Origin: an uncultured archaeon
GTDB lineage: Archaea > Nanobdellota > Nanobdellia > Pacearchaeales > GW2011-AR1
DNA length: 34,858 nt
Assembly (NCBI GenBank): GCA_903828655.1
Contig: CAIKMX010000066.1
Span: forward strand, 1-34,858
Direction: 5' to 3'
Position 1 is the first letter of the stretch; every line of letters begins with the position of its first letter. This document shows, piece by piece, positions 15,025 through 21,999 of the stretch. The notes under the pieces were generated by a model, which worked only from the letters and a program-made list of their open reading frames with translations, was not told the DNA's origin and made no database searches. The position numbers and the translations under genes were made by a program.

Positions 15025-15068
15025 TGCCCAGGAAACCAAGGTTTCCTATGGCTTCACCTTCCTTCTCA
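15025..15068 (+). repeat. Dispersed intergenic repeat, copy 2 (inverted match to 2690-2757)
   Basis: The 20-bp blocks 15025-15044 and 15049-15068 match the copy at 2690-2757 on the other strand, with the 28-bp middle shortened to 4 bp. The deletion leaves an 8-bp hairpin AGGAAACC-AA-GGTTTCCT (15030-15047). Confidence 0.75.
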
Positions 15069-15121
15069 GTAGTCTTTTTGCAAGCAAAAAGTTTTATAAA
15101 GTGATTTTCTATTTTATACTG

Positions 15122-15841
15122 ATGACAATAAAAAAAGTGTTTGAAGGGAGTGCTGATGACGGAGTTCATTCTGACTTTTTGAAGTTTGGACGAGGCGAAT
15201 ACAAGAACAGATATATGATTGAAGCTAAAACTCAAAAGGATATTTGGAGTGTTAAAACTTCTGCGGAGTTTGCAAATTTCTTTGTAAAAAAATGCTTAGA
15301 GAAAGTTAGTACTGGGAAGATTGCGGTTAAGGGAGTTATTGTTTGTACTTTTGATTTAAGGAGTGAATGCACATTTGATATAAAGAAGGTAGGTAATTTT
15401 CAGGGCATAAGAAAGTTAGAGATTGATACTGAAGTTGAACCTAAAGAAATACTGGCTTTGATGCATAAGTATCCAAGAGTGTTTTTTGCTTTGACATTTA
15501 AGACCGATAAGTTTGATTTAAAGATAAAACCTAAGGCACCAAAGTCTGCAAAGCCCGGAAAGGCTACAGATGAGGGCGGAGAGGGGCCAAAGGTTGATTT
15601 CTGTTCTTTGAAAACTGTAGATAAAGATTTGTTAAATGAATTATTCTTTGGGATTGGTTTGGGATGGAAGGAAATAAAGATTTCACACACAATAAAAATC
15701 CAGGATATCATTTATCCTAAAGATCTTAAGACCTTGAAGCCAGAGCAAGTTAGAGAGCAAAGCAAAAGAAAGGGAGTTATTGTAAGAATTATTGAATCTG
15801 ATGGGAAGAAGATTGTGAAAGAAGCCCCGTTTGAGGCGTAA
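15122..15841 (+). CDS. Conserved-looking hypothetical protein, 239 aa
   Basis: Soluble, charged protein with no recognised motif. It begins MTIKKVFEGSADDGVHSDF, has alternating strands and helices through residue about 150, a lysine/proline/glycine-rich linker around 145-165, then a further alpha/beta part (LNELFFGIGLGWKEIKI). TTTATAAAG at 15092-15100 places a leaderless start at 15122 rather than at the ATG at 15101. The gene stands alone between two repeat-bearing gaps. Confidence 0.7.
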   Translation: MTIKKVFEGSADDGVHSDFLKFGRGEYKNRYMIEAKTQKDIWSVKTSAEFANFFVKKCLEKVSTGKIAVKGVIVCTFDLRSECTFDIKKVGNFQGIRKLEIDTEVEPKEILALMHKYPRVFFALTFKTDKFDLKIKPKAPKSAKPGKATDEGGEGPKVDFCSLKTVDKDLLNELFFGIGLGWKEIKISHTIKIQDIIYPKDLKTLKPEQVREQSKRKGVIVRIIESDGKKIVKEAPFEA

Positions 15842-15847
15842 ACTGCG

Positions 15848-15945
15848 AGTTAGGTAATGTAATCCTCCGGGGACATTTTTTGTAGGAGCATTTTATTTTT
15901 CGCTATGCATTTTACATATACTTTGTTGACAAGTGTGTGAAAATT
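15848..15945 (+). repeat. Dispersed repeat copy c
   Basis: GTTAGGTAATGTAATCC, then GGGGACATTTTTTGTAGGAG and CATTTTATTTTTC, matches copy d (18951-19012) along most of its length. Downstream, CTTTGTTGACAAGTGTGTGA parallels CTTAGCCAAGTGTGTAAA in copy e and CTTAGCCAAGACACAAAA in copy f. Confidence 0.65.
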
Positions 15946-16007
15946 TGAGGCATTAATAACTATCTTAAGGGAGAGTTGAACCACAAGAGAATCTTGGTTC
16001 TCTTAGG

Positions 16008-16044
16008 AGAGCGAGGCATCCTGCAGAATGCGGATGCCGAGCGA
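16008..16044 (+). repeat. GCGAG/GAGCGA hairpin, copy c
   Basis: Stem GGCATCC/GGATGCC (16015-16021, 16032-16038) is flanked by GCGA and GAGCGA. The loop TGCAGAATGC is nearly the same as in the copy at 19707-19743, where the stem is GGCACCC/GGGTGCC. Confidence 0.7.
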
Positions 16045-16097
16045 AGGTCGTTGTAAAAAACAAATGGGTTTTTATAGAGGGCGATATTATTATTTTA

Positions 16098-18077
16098 ATG
16101 GAAAACCAAGGATTTTTAGCTAATCATAAGTTCATTAGATTTTTGCTAGTTCTTATATTCTTAGCGCTTTTAGTTCTTTTAGGATTCAAATTGTATTTGT
16201 ATGTAAAATATCTCATTGGAAATGATCTTGTAATTAGATTGGATGCGGATAACAGAGATTTATCTTTGGTTTATGGGCAGAATGCAACAGTTAGCTTTGA
16301 AATGTCAAAAGTTACAAGCCCTTTCTGTAAAACTAACTGTGAGTATTCACTTTTAGATATTTCAACGAATATTGTTCTTGATAAAAATAATTTTAGTTTG
16401 GGCGTATCTCAAAAGAAAGAGGAAATATTATTGCAAAATAGACTGAAGAATGGACAACAACTCTATAGATTCACTGTTGTTTGCAAGAATGTTCCAACAG
16501 TTATATGCCACACTAATGAATTGCCTGTTTCAAGAGATATCCTAATAACTGTAGAGTATGGGCCAAATGGAGAACAGAAAAAGGAAAATGATTTACTTGC
16601 TCAAAAGATATATTCTGTTTTTAATCAAACTAACACTATTAGTTCTAATTTATTTTATTTACAAAACAAACTAATTGAAATCAATAAGACTATTCTTATA
16701 ATGGATAATTCTACGAATATTACTACTCTAATTGGCCGTTCTAATGAAACACTTAGTAGTTTTTCAAAAATAACTGACTTATGGTATATCGGAAACTATG
16801 ACTCTGCAAACAAAACTCTTTCTTCAATTAATGCTAAGAAAGAAGATTTATTGGCTTCATTTCTTGCCTTGAATTCTTCAATAAGCTCAAAGATAGGAGA
16901 TTATAATCATCTTGTTGAAGTTTTGGATTTGTATAGCTCTAACCTAAAGGAATTATCTAAAGAAAATATGAATCAGTCTGATGCGATTATTCTTGATGGA
17001 ATTATATCAAACTTTAATTTGAAGATAGATTTATTTTCAAAGACGAATAATATTTCTGAAAAAGCAAATATTAGTTCTTCCATATTGCAGAATAATATTT
17101 TTAATTTTTCATTTGAAAATGGAAGCTCTATTGCAATTAATCCTGTTAATTTTAATTTGTCTCTTATAACCTTGGTATTTCCAAATATCTCAACTAATGC
17201 ATCACAAAAAATTGTTCTTGAAGATCCTATTCCTGAATGTTGTGTTTATAATAAGTGTAAGGCTTGCGGAGAAGTTGAGGGAGCGTATCCTGTCTTATTT
17301 ATTCATGGGCATGATTTTAATCAGGGTATTTCTGCGGAGTATAGTTTGAATGCATTTCAAGACATCCAGAATAAATTAGATTCTGAAGGATATCTTAATG
17401 CAGGGCAACTAACTCTTTATGATGTTGACCAAAAGCTTTCTGGACGTTTAGGTTTAGCTGGAGTTCCAGTTACAATTCGTTCAACATATTATTATGATGT
17501 TTTAAAAGAGTCTGGTTCAACTTATCTTCCTGTGCAAGTTAAAAGTGAAAATATTGATACCTATGCAATTAAGTTAAGGACATTGGTTGATAAATTAAAA
17601 TATGAGACGGGACAAAAGAAAGTGATAATTGTATCTCATAGTATGGGGGGATTGGTTGCAAGAAGATATGTTCAGTTATTTGGGAATGACAGTGTTGACA
17701 AGTTGATTATGGTTGGTGCACCAAACAATGGTGTTGAGGGAAGCATTGTTTCTTACTGTTCTTTGTTTGGGGCTCAGGCAGAGTGTAACGACCTTGCTCA
17801 TGGCAGCCTACTTCTAAATAAATTGAACAACGACCCTACATCCGAGATTAAAACATACAATATAATCGGCACTGGGTGCGATATGAATGGAGAGCAAGGG
17901 GATGGGATTGTTTTGAACAAAAATGCAGTTTTGGACAGTGCTCGTGGTAGCGTTAAAGAATTTTACATAAATGGGACTTGTTCAGGAATAGATGTTCTGC
18001 ATGGCAATATGCTAAGCGTTGAGAAGTATCCTGAAGTGGCCGGTTTGATTAAGAATATACTTGATGGAACTGAATGA
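16098..18077 (+). CDS. Membrane-anchored alpha/beta hydrolase (lipase/PGAP1-like) with a long N-terminal extension
   Basis: A 659-aa surface protein. Residues about 14-38 form one membrane span. Residues 40-375 are an outward region rich in Asn/Ser and possible N-glycosylation sites, partly coiled-coil. The hydrolase domain follows: YPVLFIHGHDFNQG (HG oxyanion motif, His 403), SHSMGG with nucleophile Ser 515, VGAPNNGVEGS, then GDGIVL (likely catalytic Asp) and DVLHGNM (likely catalytic His) near the end. The CCVYNKCKACG segment just before the domain may be disulfide-linked. The order matches lipases and PGAP1-like hydrolases. TTTTTATAG (about 16071-16079) supports a leaderless start. Confidence 0.85.
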   Translation: MENQGFLANHKFIRFLLVLIFLALLVLLGFKLYLYVKYLIGNDLVIRLDADNRDLSLVYGQNATVSFEMSKVTSPFCKTNCEYSLLDISTNIVLDKNNFSLGVSQKKEEILLQNRLKNGQQLYRFTVVCKNVPTVICHTNELPVSRDILITVEYGPNGEQKKENDLLAQKIYSVFNQTNTISSNLFYLQNKLIEINKTILIMDNSTNITTLIGRSNETLSSFSKITDLWYIGNYDSANKTLSSINAKKEDLLASFLALNSSISSKIGDYNHLVEVLDLYSSNLKELSKENMNQSDAIILDGIISNFNLKIDLFSKTNNISEKANISSSILQNNIFNFSFENGSSIAINPVNFNLSLITLVFPNISTNASQKIVLEDPIPECCVYNKCKACGEVEGAYPVLFIHGHDFNQGISAEYSLNAFQDIQNKLDSEGYLNAGQLTLYDVDQKLSGRLGLAGVPVTIRSTYYYDVLKESGSTYLPVQVKSENIDTYAIKLRTLVDKLKYETGQKKVIIVSHSMGGLVARRYVQLFGNDSVDKLIMVGAPNNGVEGSIVSYCSLFGAQAECNDLAHGSLLLNKLNNDPTSEIKTYNIIGTGCDMNGEQGDGIVLNKNAVLDSARGSVKEFYINGTCSGIDVLHGNMLSVEKYPEVAGLIKNILDGTE

Positions 18078-18078
18078 G

Positions 18079-18130
18079 GTTTTTAGGTATCTGATGTGCG
18101 AAGGGGTTGTTGGGAGCAGTTTATTGTAAT
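18079..18130 (+). repeat. Dispersed repeat copy h
   Basis: TTTTTAGGTATCTGATGTGC, then GAAGGGGTTGTTGGGAGCAG and TTTATTG, matches copies b1 and e2 (GGTA..., AAGG..TTGT.GGGAGCAG). A possible TTG start at 18107 for the next frame lies inside this repeat and is rejected. Confidence 0.6.
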
Positions 18131-18205
18131 AATGCTAAACAAGGATGTAAAAAATTGCTAGTTGTAAATGAAAAGATTTATATATTATTTTCGTTAGGAA
18201 TACTT

Positions 18206-18451
18206 ATGGAAGAGAGACAAATTTTAAGGGAATTTGAACTTATGGAAACTGGTTCTAAATTCATTTCGGATAATTTTGGAGAGCTACAGGCACGCTATGG
18301 TAACAGATTTATCGCAGTTAAAAGTGGCGAGGTCATAGCTACTGCACCCTCTTTTGAAGAGATAATAAAAAAGGCAGGTGGAAGTAAGCTTTGCCCGGGT
18401 GAAACGATTATTCAGTTTATGCCCCTAAAGGGCGAAATTATTCTATATTAG
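18206..18451 (+). CDS. DUF5678-like small protein
   Basis: An 81-aa protein starting MEERQILREFELMETGSKF. The segment ARYGNRFIAVKSGEVIAT followed by a helix and a C-terminal strand pair fits the small DUF5678 fold as I know it. GATTTATATATTA (about 18175-18187) is a TATA box at the right distance for a leaderless start at 18206. Its stop lies 1 nt before the ATG of the aspartyl protease, so the two are one operon. A joint role, for example substrate presentation to the protease, is inference. Confidence 0.65.
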   Translation: MEERQILREFELMETGSKFISDNFGELQARYGNRFIAVKSGEVIATAPSFEEIIKKAGGSKLCPGETIIQFMPLKGEIILY

Positions 18452-18452
18452 A

Positions 18453-18929
18453 ATGATTTTTGATGCAAATCTCACTAGGAATGAGGAATCGGAAAGAATA
18501 ACCTTTAACATTGCTTCTAGGCAACCCCATTGTTTTGGTGGAATTATTACTATAGTAGATACTGGAAGTCCGAGAACAATTATTTCTGCAAGAGATGTTT
18601 ATATGCTCAAAATCCCTTTAACTGGAGAAGTAGGAAAACCAATAAAAGGTTTCGGAAAAGGAGGCGTGTCTTGTAGAAATGTTAATCGATTTAAGTTTAC
18701 TATTAAATCGAGAGATAACAAAATAAGGTCTATTGAAATGCCCGTATGCATAGTTGATATAACGGGGATGAGTCAAGAAGCAAGAGACCAGGCCTTCCAA
18801 CTGCCTTCAATAATTGGGCTAGACTTCTTAAGAAGCCAAAGATTAAAATTGGTTGTTGATTTTGAAGGGGGCGGTGCTTATTTTGAAGAAATTGATGTTG
18901 CCCCTAAAGTAAAAAATGCAATGGATTGA
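18453..18929 (+). CDS. Retropepsin-like aspartyl protease (clan AA), single domain
   Basis: A 158-aa putative aspartic protease. IVDTGSPRTIIS at about residues 35-46 carries the catalytic DTG/S motif, GFGKGG follows at about 64-69, and SIIGLDFL at about 128-135 is the hydrophobic-hydrophobic-glycine motif. A single domain of this kind would work as a homodimer, like retroviral and DdI1-type proteases. No signal peptide is seen, so it probably acts in the cytosol. It follows the DUF5678-like gene by one base. Substrate unknown. Confidence 0.8.
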   Translation: MIFDANLTRNEESERITFNIASRQPHCFGGIITIVDTGSPRTIISARDVYMLKIPLTGEVGKPIKGFGKGGVSCRNVNRFKFTIKSRDNKIRSIEMPVCIVDITGMSQEARDQAFQLPSIIGLDFLRSQRLKLVVDFEGGGAYFEEIDVAPKVKNAMD

Positions 18930-18950
18930 AAAAAAGAAATAAAAAATGAT

Positions 18951-19012
18951 TTTTTGGTAATGTAACAATCTGGACATCTTTTGTATGAGCAGTTTTATAT
19001 CTTGGTAATTCA
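18951..19012 (+). repeat. Dispersed repeat copy d
   Basis: TTTTTGGTAATGTAACAATC, then TGGACATCTTTTGTATGAGC and AGTTTTATATCTTGGTAATTC. It matches copy c over about 50 bp and shares GAGCAGTTTTATAT and the TTGG-AA end with copy b1. Confidence 0.65.
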
Positions 19013-19015
19013 GCA

Positions 19016-19351
19016 CTATTTTGGTTTAGAAAATTTAACTAAATCATATATTAGGATTCCAATCAGAACAATAAGGGCAGGTATAGCTAACCAGTTGTAA
19101 TCTAAAGCCTCTGTGAGATTTCCCTTAAGCAATGACGAGACTCCACGAGTTATCCCCACGGAATAGCAGTATTTACCAAAGAGGTAATGGCAGATTGACA
19201 AGTTGGGCAATGTGCTCTGAAGAAAACTTATTGGAACTATAAATAAGAGAAATAGAACAAGAAGAATTGTAAAGAATCTATATTTTGGATAAGAAAATGT
19301 TAAAACTCTAGAGAGAAATCTTTTTAGATTTTTAACCAACCCACTGGACAT
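19016..19351 (-). CDS. DUF2752-type membrane protein
   Basis: A 111-aa membrane protein beginning MSSGLVKNLKRFL. It has a span at about residues 28-45, then GKYCYSVGITRGVSSLLKGN, which fits the DUF2752 signature (CP-CG-TR...G...A...N), and a last span with IPALIVLIGILIYDL. An upstream TTG start is possible, but the ATG at 19351 overlaps the end of the TM2 gene by 20 nt and suits translational coupling. DUF2752 and TM2 genes are often paired. Function unknown. Confidence 0.75.
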   Translation of the reverse strand: MSSGLVKNLKRFLSRVLTFSYPKYRFFTILLVLFLLFIVPISFLQSTLPNLSICHYLFGKYCYSVGITRGVSSLLKGNLTEALDYNWLAIPALIVLIGILIYDLVKFSKPK

Positions 19352-19538
19352 TTTCAAATTGGTGCTTTGTTGCAATCAGGATTAAATCAATTAACCACCA
19401 GATGCCACATCCACCAAAGGTTATTAATTTTAAAATTCCCGTTCCAACTTTCCCCATAATAAATCTATCAACGCCAATCCATCCAAATATAATCGACATG
19501 ATTAGTGCCAATACCCAGTTTACCTTCTTCATAACCAT
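19332..19538 (-). CDS. TM2 domain protein
   Basis: A 68-aa protein with two membrane hairpin segments, IIFGWIGVDRFIMGKVGTGI and TFGGCGIWWLIDLILI, the typical TM2 signature including the DRF motif between the spans. CATTTAAAAAC (about 19557-19567 on this strand) is a TATA box about 23 bp before the ATG, so it is probably leaderless. It leads the two-gene unit with the DUF2752-type protein. Function of TM2 proteins in archaea is unknown. Confidence 0.88.
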   Translation of the reverse strand: MVMKKVNWVLALIMSIIFGWIGVDRFIMGKVGTGILKLITFGGCGIWWLIDLILIATKHQFENVQWVG

Positions 19539-19597
19539 TATATCTCTAGGGGAGTGGTGTTTTTAAATGTGCTGGATGGGGAGAAATAATTCTTAAC

Positions 19598-19645
19598 TTG
19601 TTTGGTAATGTTATCATCCGTTGACATACCTGGCAACTTAAAATG
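19598..19645 (+). repeat. Dispersed repeat copy e1
   Basis: TTGTTTGGTAATGTTATC, then ATCCGTTGACATACC and TGGCAACTTAAAATG. It shares ATCCGTTGACA and GGCAACTTA with copy f. The downstream CTTAGCCAAGTGTGTAAA (19660-19677) also recurs in copy f and, diverged, in copy c. Confidence 0.7.
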
Positions 19646-19706
19646 TTTTAAATAAAAAACTTAGCCAAGTGTGTAAAAATATCGACCAGTTACTAAACAT
19701 CATCGG

Positions 19707-19790
19707 GAGCGAGGCACCCTGCAGGATGCGGGTGCCGAGTGAGAATTGTTAGGTAATGTGTATTGCTAAGGTGTTGTGGGGAGCAGGCAT
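19707..19790 (+). repeat. GAGCGAG hairpin plus dispersed repeat copy e2
   Basis: Hairpin GGCACCC/GGGTGCC (19713-19719, 19730-19736) flanked by GCGA and GAGTGA is followed at once by ATTGTTAGGTAATGTG, GCTAAGGTGTTGTGGGGAGC and AGGCATAT. The same order is seen in copy a. Confidence 0.7.
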
Positions 19791-19794
19791 ATAA

Positions 19795-20076
19795 CTACTC
19801 AAGTAAAACCGAATCTATTTTTAGAATTCTCAAGATAAACTCTTTAATTTCTTTTGATTTGTGAGAATTCAAACTTATATGTTTCTCCCCGGTTGAAACT
19901 TTTATGTGAATCCAATCAAGATTAACCAGTTCTTTTAGCGCTTTTTCAGATTCTTTTATACTTGCGTTATCTACCAAATGAAATAAATTTTTCAGGGGAG
20001 TGTGGGCTCCGCCCCATTTTCCCTTTCTATAGAGTTTGAATAATAATTGTGCTTTCAGTTGCTCGTAATCTGCCAT
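19795..20076 (-). CDS. Putative winged-helix DNA-binding protein
   Basis: A 93-aa protein with a likely winged-helix fold: helix LKAQLLFKLYRKGKWGG, a TPLKNLFHLV turn, recognition-type helix KESEKALKELVNLDW, and a wing IHIKVSTGEKHISL. The KWGGAHT plus wing pattern resembles small archaeal MarR-like hypothetical proteins. CTTATAAATTC on this strand (about 20113-20120) and GGGGTAAG before the ATG support expression with a short leader. The regulated genes are not known. Confidence 0.65.
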   Translation of the reverse strand: MADYEQLKAQLLFKLYRKGKWGGAHTPLKNLFHLVDNASIKESEKALKELVNLDWIHIKVSTGEKHISLNSHKSKEIKEFILRILKIDSVLLE

Positions 20077-20209
20077 TCTTACCCCTTCTTCCTAGAACAT
20101 AAAAAAGCAGAATTTATAAGTGTTTGTGTTTTATGTGTTTAATATATCTTTTTAATAAATAAACTACGGAATTAGAAAGATTTAAATACCTCAATCCTAT
20201 TAATACTTC

Positions 20210-20521
20210 ATGGAAGAAGAATCATTTTTTTTGCAGTATTTAGGAGATAATCCTAAAACAAGAATCCTCGATTTTGTGATGGATAACTTTGCCTTAGATT
20301 TTTCCCTGCCCCAAATAGCCCTTGGAAGCAAGGTAGCATATACTACTCTTATAGACATACTCCCAAAATTGATAAAACAAGGAATAATCATGGAAACAAG
20401 AAAAATAGGAAAAAGCAAACTCTACAAAATAAACCTGGATAATCCTATTGCCAAGGCGTTGATTGCTATTGACCTAAAGCTTTCCGAGGCTGCGATTCAA
20501 GAGCAGAATGTTGTAGTTTAG
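20210..20521 (+). CDS. Winged-helix transcriptional regulator
   Basis: A 103-aa protein. Residues 10-80 read as a winged helix-turn-helix: NPKTRILDFVMDNF, SLPQIALGSKVAYTTLIDIL (helix 2-3) and a wing ETRKIGKSKLYKIN. The C-terminal helix (about 80-98) may mediate dimerisation. GATTTAAATACC (20179-20190) is a TATA box about 25 bp before the ATG, so the gene is leaderless. It diverges from the winged-helix gene at 19795-20076 across about 130 bp; mutual regulation is possible but not shown. Confidence 0.8.
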   Translation: MEEESFFLQYLGDNPKTRILDFVMDNFALDFSLPQIALGSKVAYTTLIDILPKLIKQGIIMETRKIGKSKLYKINLDNPIAKALIAIDLKLSEAAIQEQNVVV

Positions 20522-20641
20522 TTCTCATTTAGATATCATTTATCCTATATTCCAAAAGCATTTTTCTTAAATAATAAATCATTCTACAGATAAAACAAAA
20601 ACACGGCCAATACGTTTAAGGACCACAAGTATTGCTAAAAA

Positions 20642-20799
20642 AGTTTAGTAACATCTCTATCCGTTGACAAGAGGGGCAACTTATTTTTTTATGTATACGC
20701 AACATTAACATACAAATGACTTAGCCAAGACACAAAAAATATACTTGTTAATAAAAATAGGTAAGCGGAGCATCGTGGCGGAGCCCGATGCGGAGCGAC
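20642..20799 (+). repeat. Composite dispersed repeat copy f plus hairpin
   Basis: GTTTAGTAACATCTCTATC, CGTTGACAAGAGGGGCAACT (20642-20682), then CTTAGCCAAGACACAAAA, then a hairpin with stem GCATCG/CGATGC (20770-20775, 20786-20791) flanked by GCGGA and GGAGCGA. The order matches copy e. No gene is seen in 20522-20863. Confidence 0.65.
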
Positions 20800-20863
20800 A
20801 AACATTTCAAAATATACTTTGCACAACATAAATCATTATAAACTTCTGATAGTTTGAGTTTTT

Positions 20864-21664
20864 ATGGAAGACCTTGAAAGAAGGGCTAATGGCGAAGGCG
20901 GAAATTTCTGGGAGACTGCAGTAGATTTAACAGTTGCTGCGGCAGCCATTGTTGGAGGATATAATCTTTCTGGGGCGATGTTAGATCATAGTGATTTGAG
21001 TGGATTAACTCAAGAAATAACAACTGCAGGAGTTCTTGCAGGTAGTGGTTTTATTGGATATAATGTAAGAACGGTAGCTAAGAAAGTTGCAAGTCTCTTT
21101 GAATCTAAAAGAAAAAAATTGAAAAGAGAACTTGCAAGAAGCAGGGCACTTTTAGAAATTTCTAGAGATCCAGAATTCCAAGAAAGACAAGGACTTCAAC
21201 AAGGAAGTTTTGGACCTGTAAGAAAAGCGTTGAAGTATGCTTTGACAGTTCCTGCCGGTGGAGCGCTAGGATATTTTCCTGGAGCGGCAGGGATTCTTCC
21301 TTTGTGTGTTTATTTTGGAAATAATTTCAAATGGAGCGTTGATGCCTCGCTAGGTTCAGGACCTTGGGCAGGCGCAGCGATGGGAGCATGGGCATTTGGT
21401 GAGATGGCTCACAAAGGGCAGTATAGAAGAATGGTCACAACAGCGGCAACGCTTGGAGGAGTTATAGGCGGACATTTCTTAACTGCCGCTACAAATCTAA
21501 AGGTGTATGAATCAAAGCCCGATTTGTATGCAATGATGAGTATTGACGCGGCTTACGGAGCCGCGGCCGGGCTGATGGCCTATAAGGCTTATGATTTTAT
21601 TTCTTCACGTGTTAAGAAGGGAAGAGATCGGGGTGTTGAGAAGATAGATGGTGCGAGGGGATGA
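20864..21664 (+). CDS. Multi-pass Gly/Ala-rich membrane protein, unknown
   Basis: A 266-aa protein with several Gly/Ala-rich hydrophobic segments (around residues 20-37, 50-68, 122-150, 165-185, 192-212 and 225-243) and a basic helical stretch at 70-100 (SKRKKLKRELARSRALLEI). No family recognised. CATTATAAAC (about 20831-20840) is a TATA box at the right distance for a leaderless start. The C-terminal tail is charged. The dispersed repeat copy g1 begins 2 nt after its stop. Confidence 0.7.
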   Translation: MEDLERRANGEGGNFWETAVDLTVAAAAIVGGYNLSGAMLDHSDLSGLTQEITTAGVLAGSGFIGYNVRTVAKKVASLFESKRKKLKRELARSRALLEISRDPEFQERQGLQQGSFGPVRKALKYALTVPAGGALGYFPGAAGILPLCVYFGNNFKWSVDASLGSGPWAGAAMGAWAFGEMAHKGQYRRMVTTAATLGGVIGGHFLTAATNLKVYESKPDLYAMMSIDAAYGAAAGLMAYKAYDFISSRVKKGRDRGVEKIDGARG

Positions 21665-21665
21665 A

Positions 21666-21800
21666 GTTTTTGGTAATGTGTGTGGAGGAGTCGCACTGGC
21701 CATTTTAAGTATAAGCATTGAAAATGTATAACTTATGCACTATACATATAAACAATTTGGGTTGCCAAGATTGCTGACGGATGGAGACATTACCAAAAAA
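21666..21800 (+). repeat. Dispersed repeat copies g1 and g2, facing each other
   Basis: g1 starts TTTTTGGTAATGTGTGTGGA at 21667. g2, on the reverse strand from about 21800, reads TTTTTTGGTAATGTCTCC, ATCCGTCAGC and TTGGCAACCC. Between them, GTATAAGCAT (21710-21719) and ATGCACTATAC (21735-21745) form a second inverted repeat. The whole looks like a small inverted-repeat element. Confidence 0.65.
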
Positions 21801-21816
21801 GGATTTTCTTTGCATG

Positions 21817-21880
21817 CTTGCTTAGTTGCTTAGTTGCTTAGTTGATTAGTTTCTTAGCTGATTAGTTGATTAGTTAGTTT
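21817..21880 (+). repeat. Tandem octamer repeat (TTAGTTGC/TTAGTTGA)
   Basis: About seven units of an 8-bp word: TTAGTTGC twice, TTAGTTGA, TTAGTTTC, TTAGCTGA, TTAGTTGA, then TTAGTTAG. It lies between copy g and the promoter of the ATPase gene. The gap 21665-21999 holds no gene. Confidence 0.85.
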
Positions 21881-21999
21881 TCTTCCGCTTCCTCTTCGTT
21901 CCTTTCTGCCCCTCATCTTCCACTCTGCCGCACCATAAAGTTTAAATACTCTAATTAACATATAATATTAAAATATGTTAAATTAATATAACAAGTAAT

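Noticed and set aside
18107-18205. TTG-started extension of the DUF5678-like protein
   Set aside because: It begins inside a dispersed repeat, and a TATA box lies 25 bp before the ATG at 18206.
11687-21800. Integron attC sites, because GTTAGGT and ACCTAAC match the attC end motifs
   Set aside because: The two ends do not bracket hairpins of attC form, genes between copies run in both directions and include long housekeeping genes, and no integrase is in the window.
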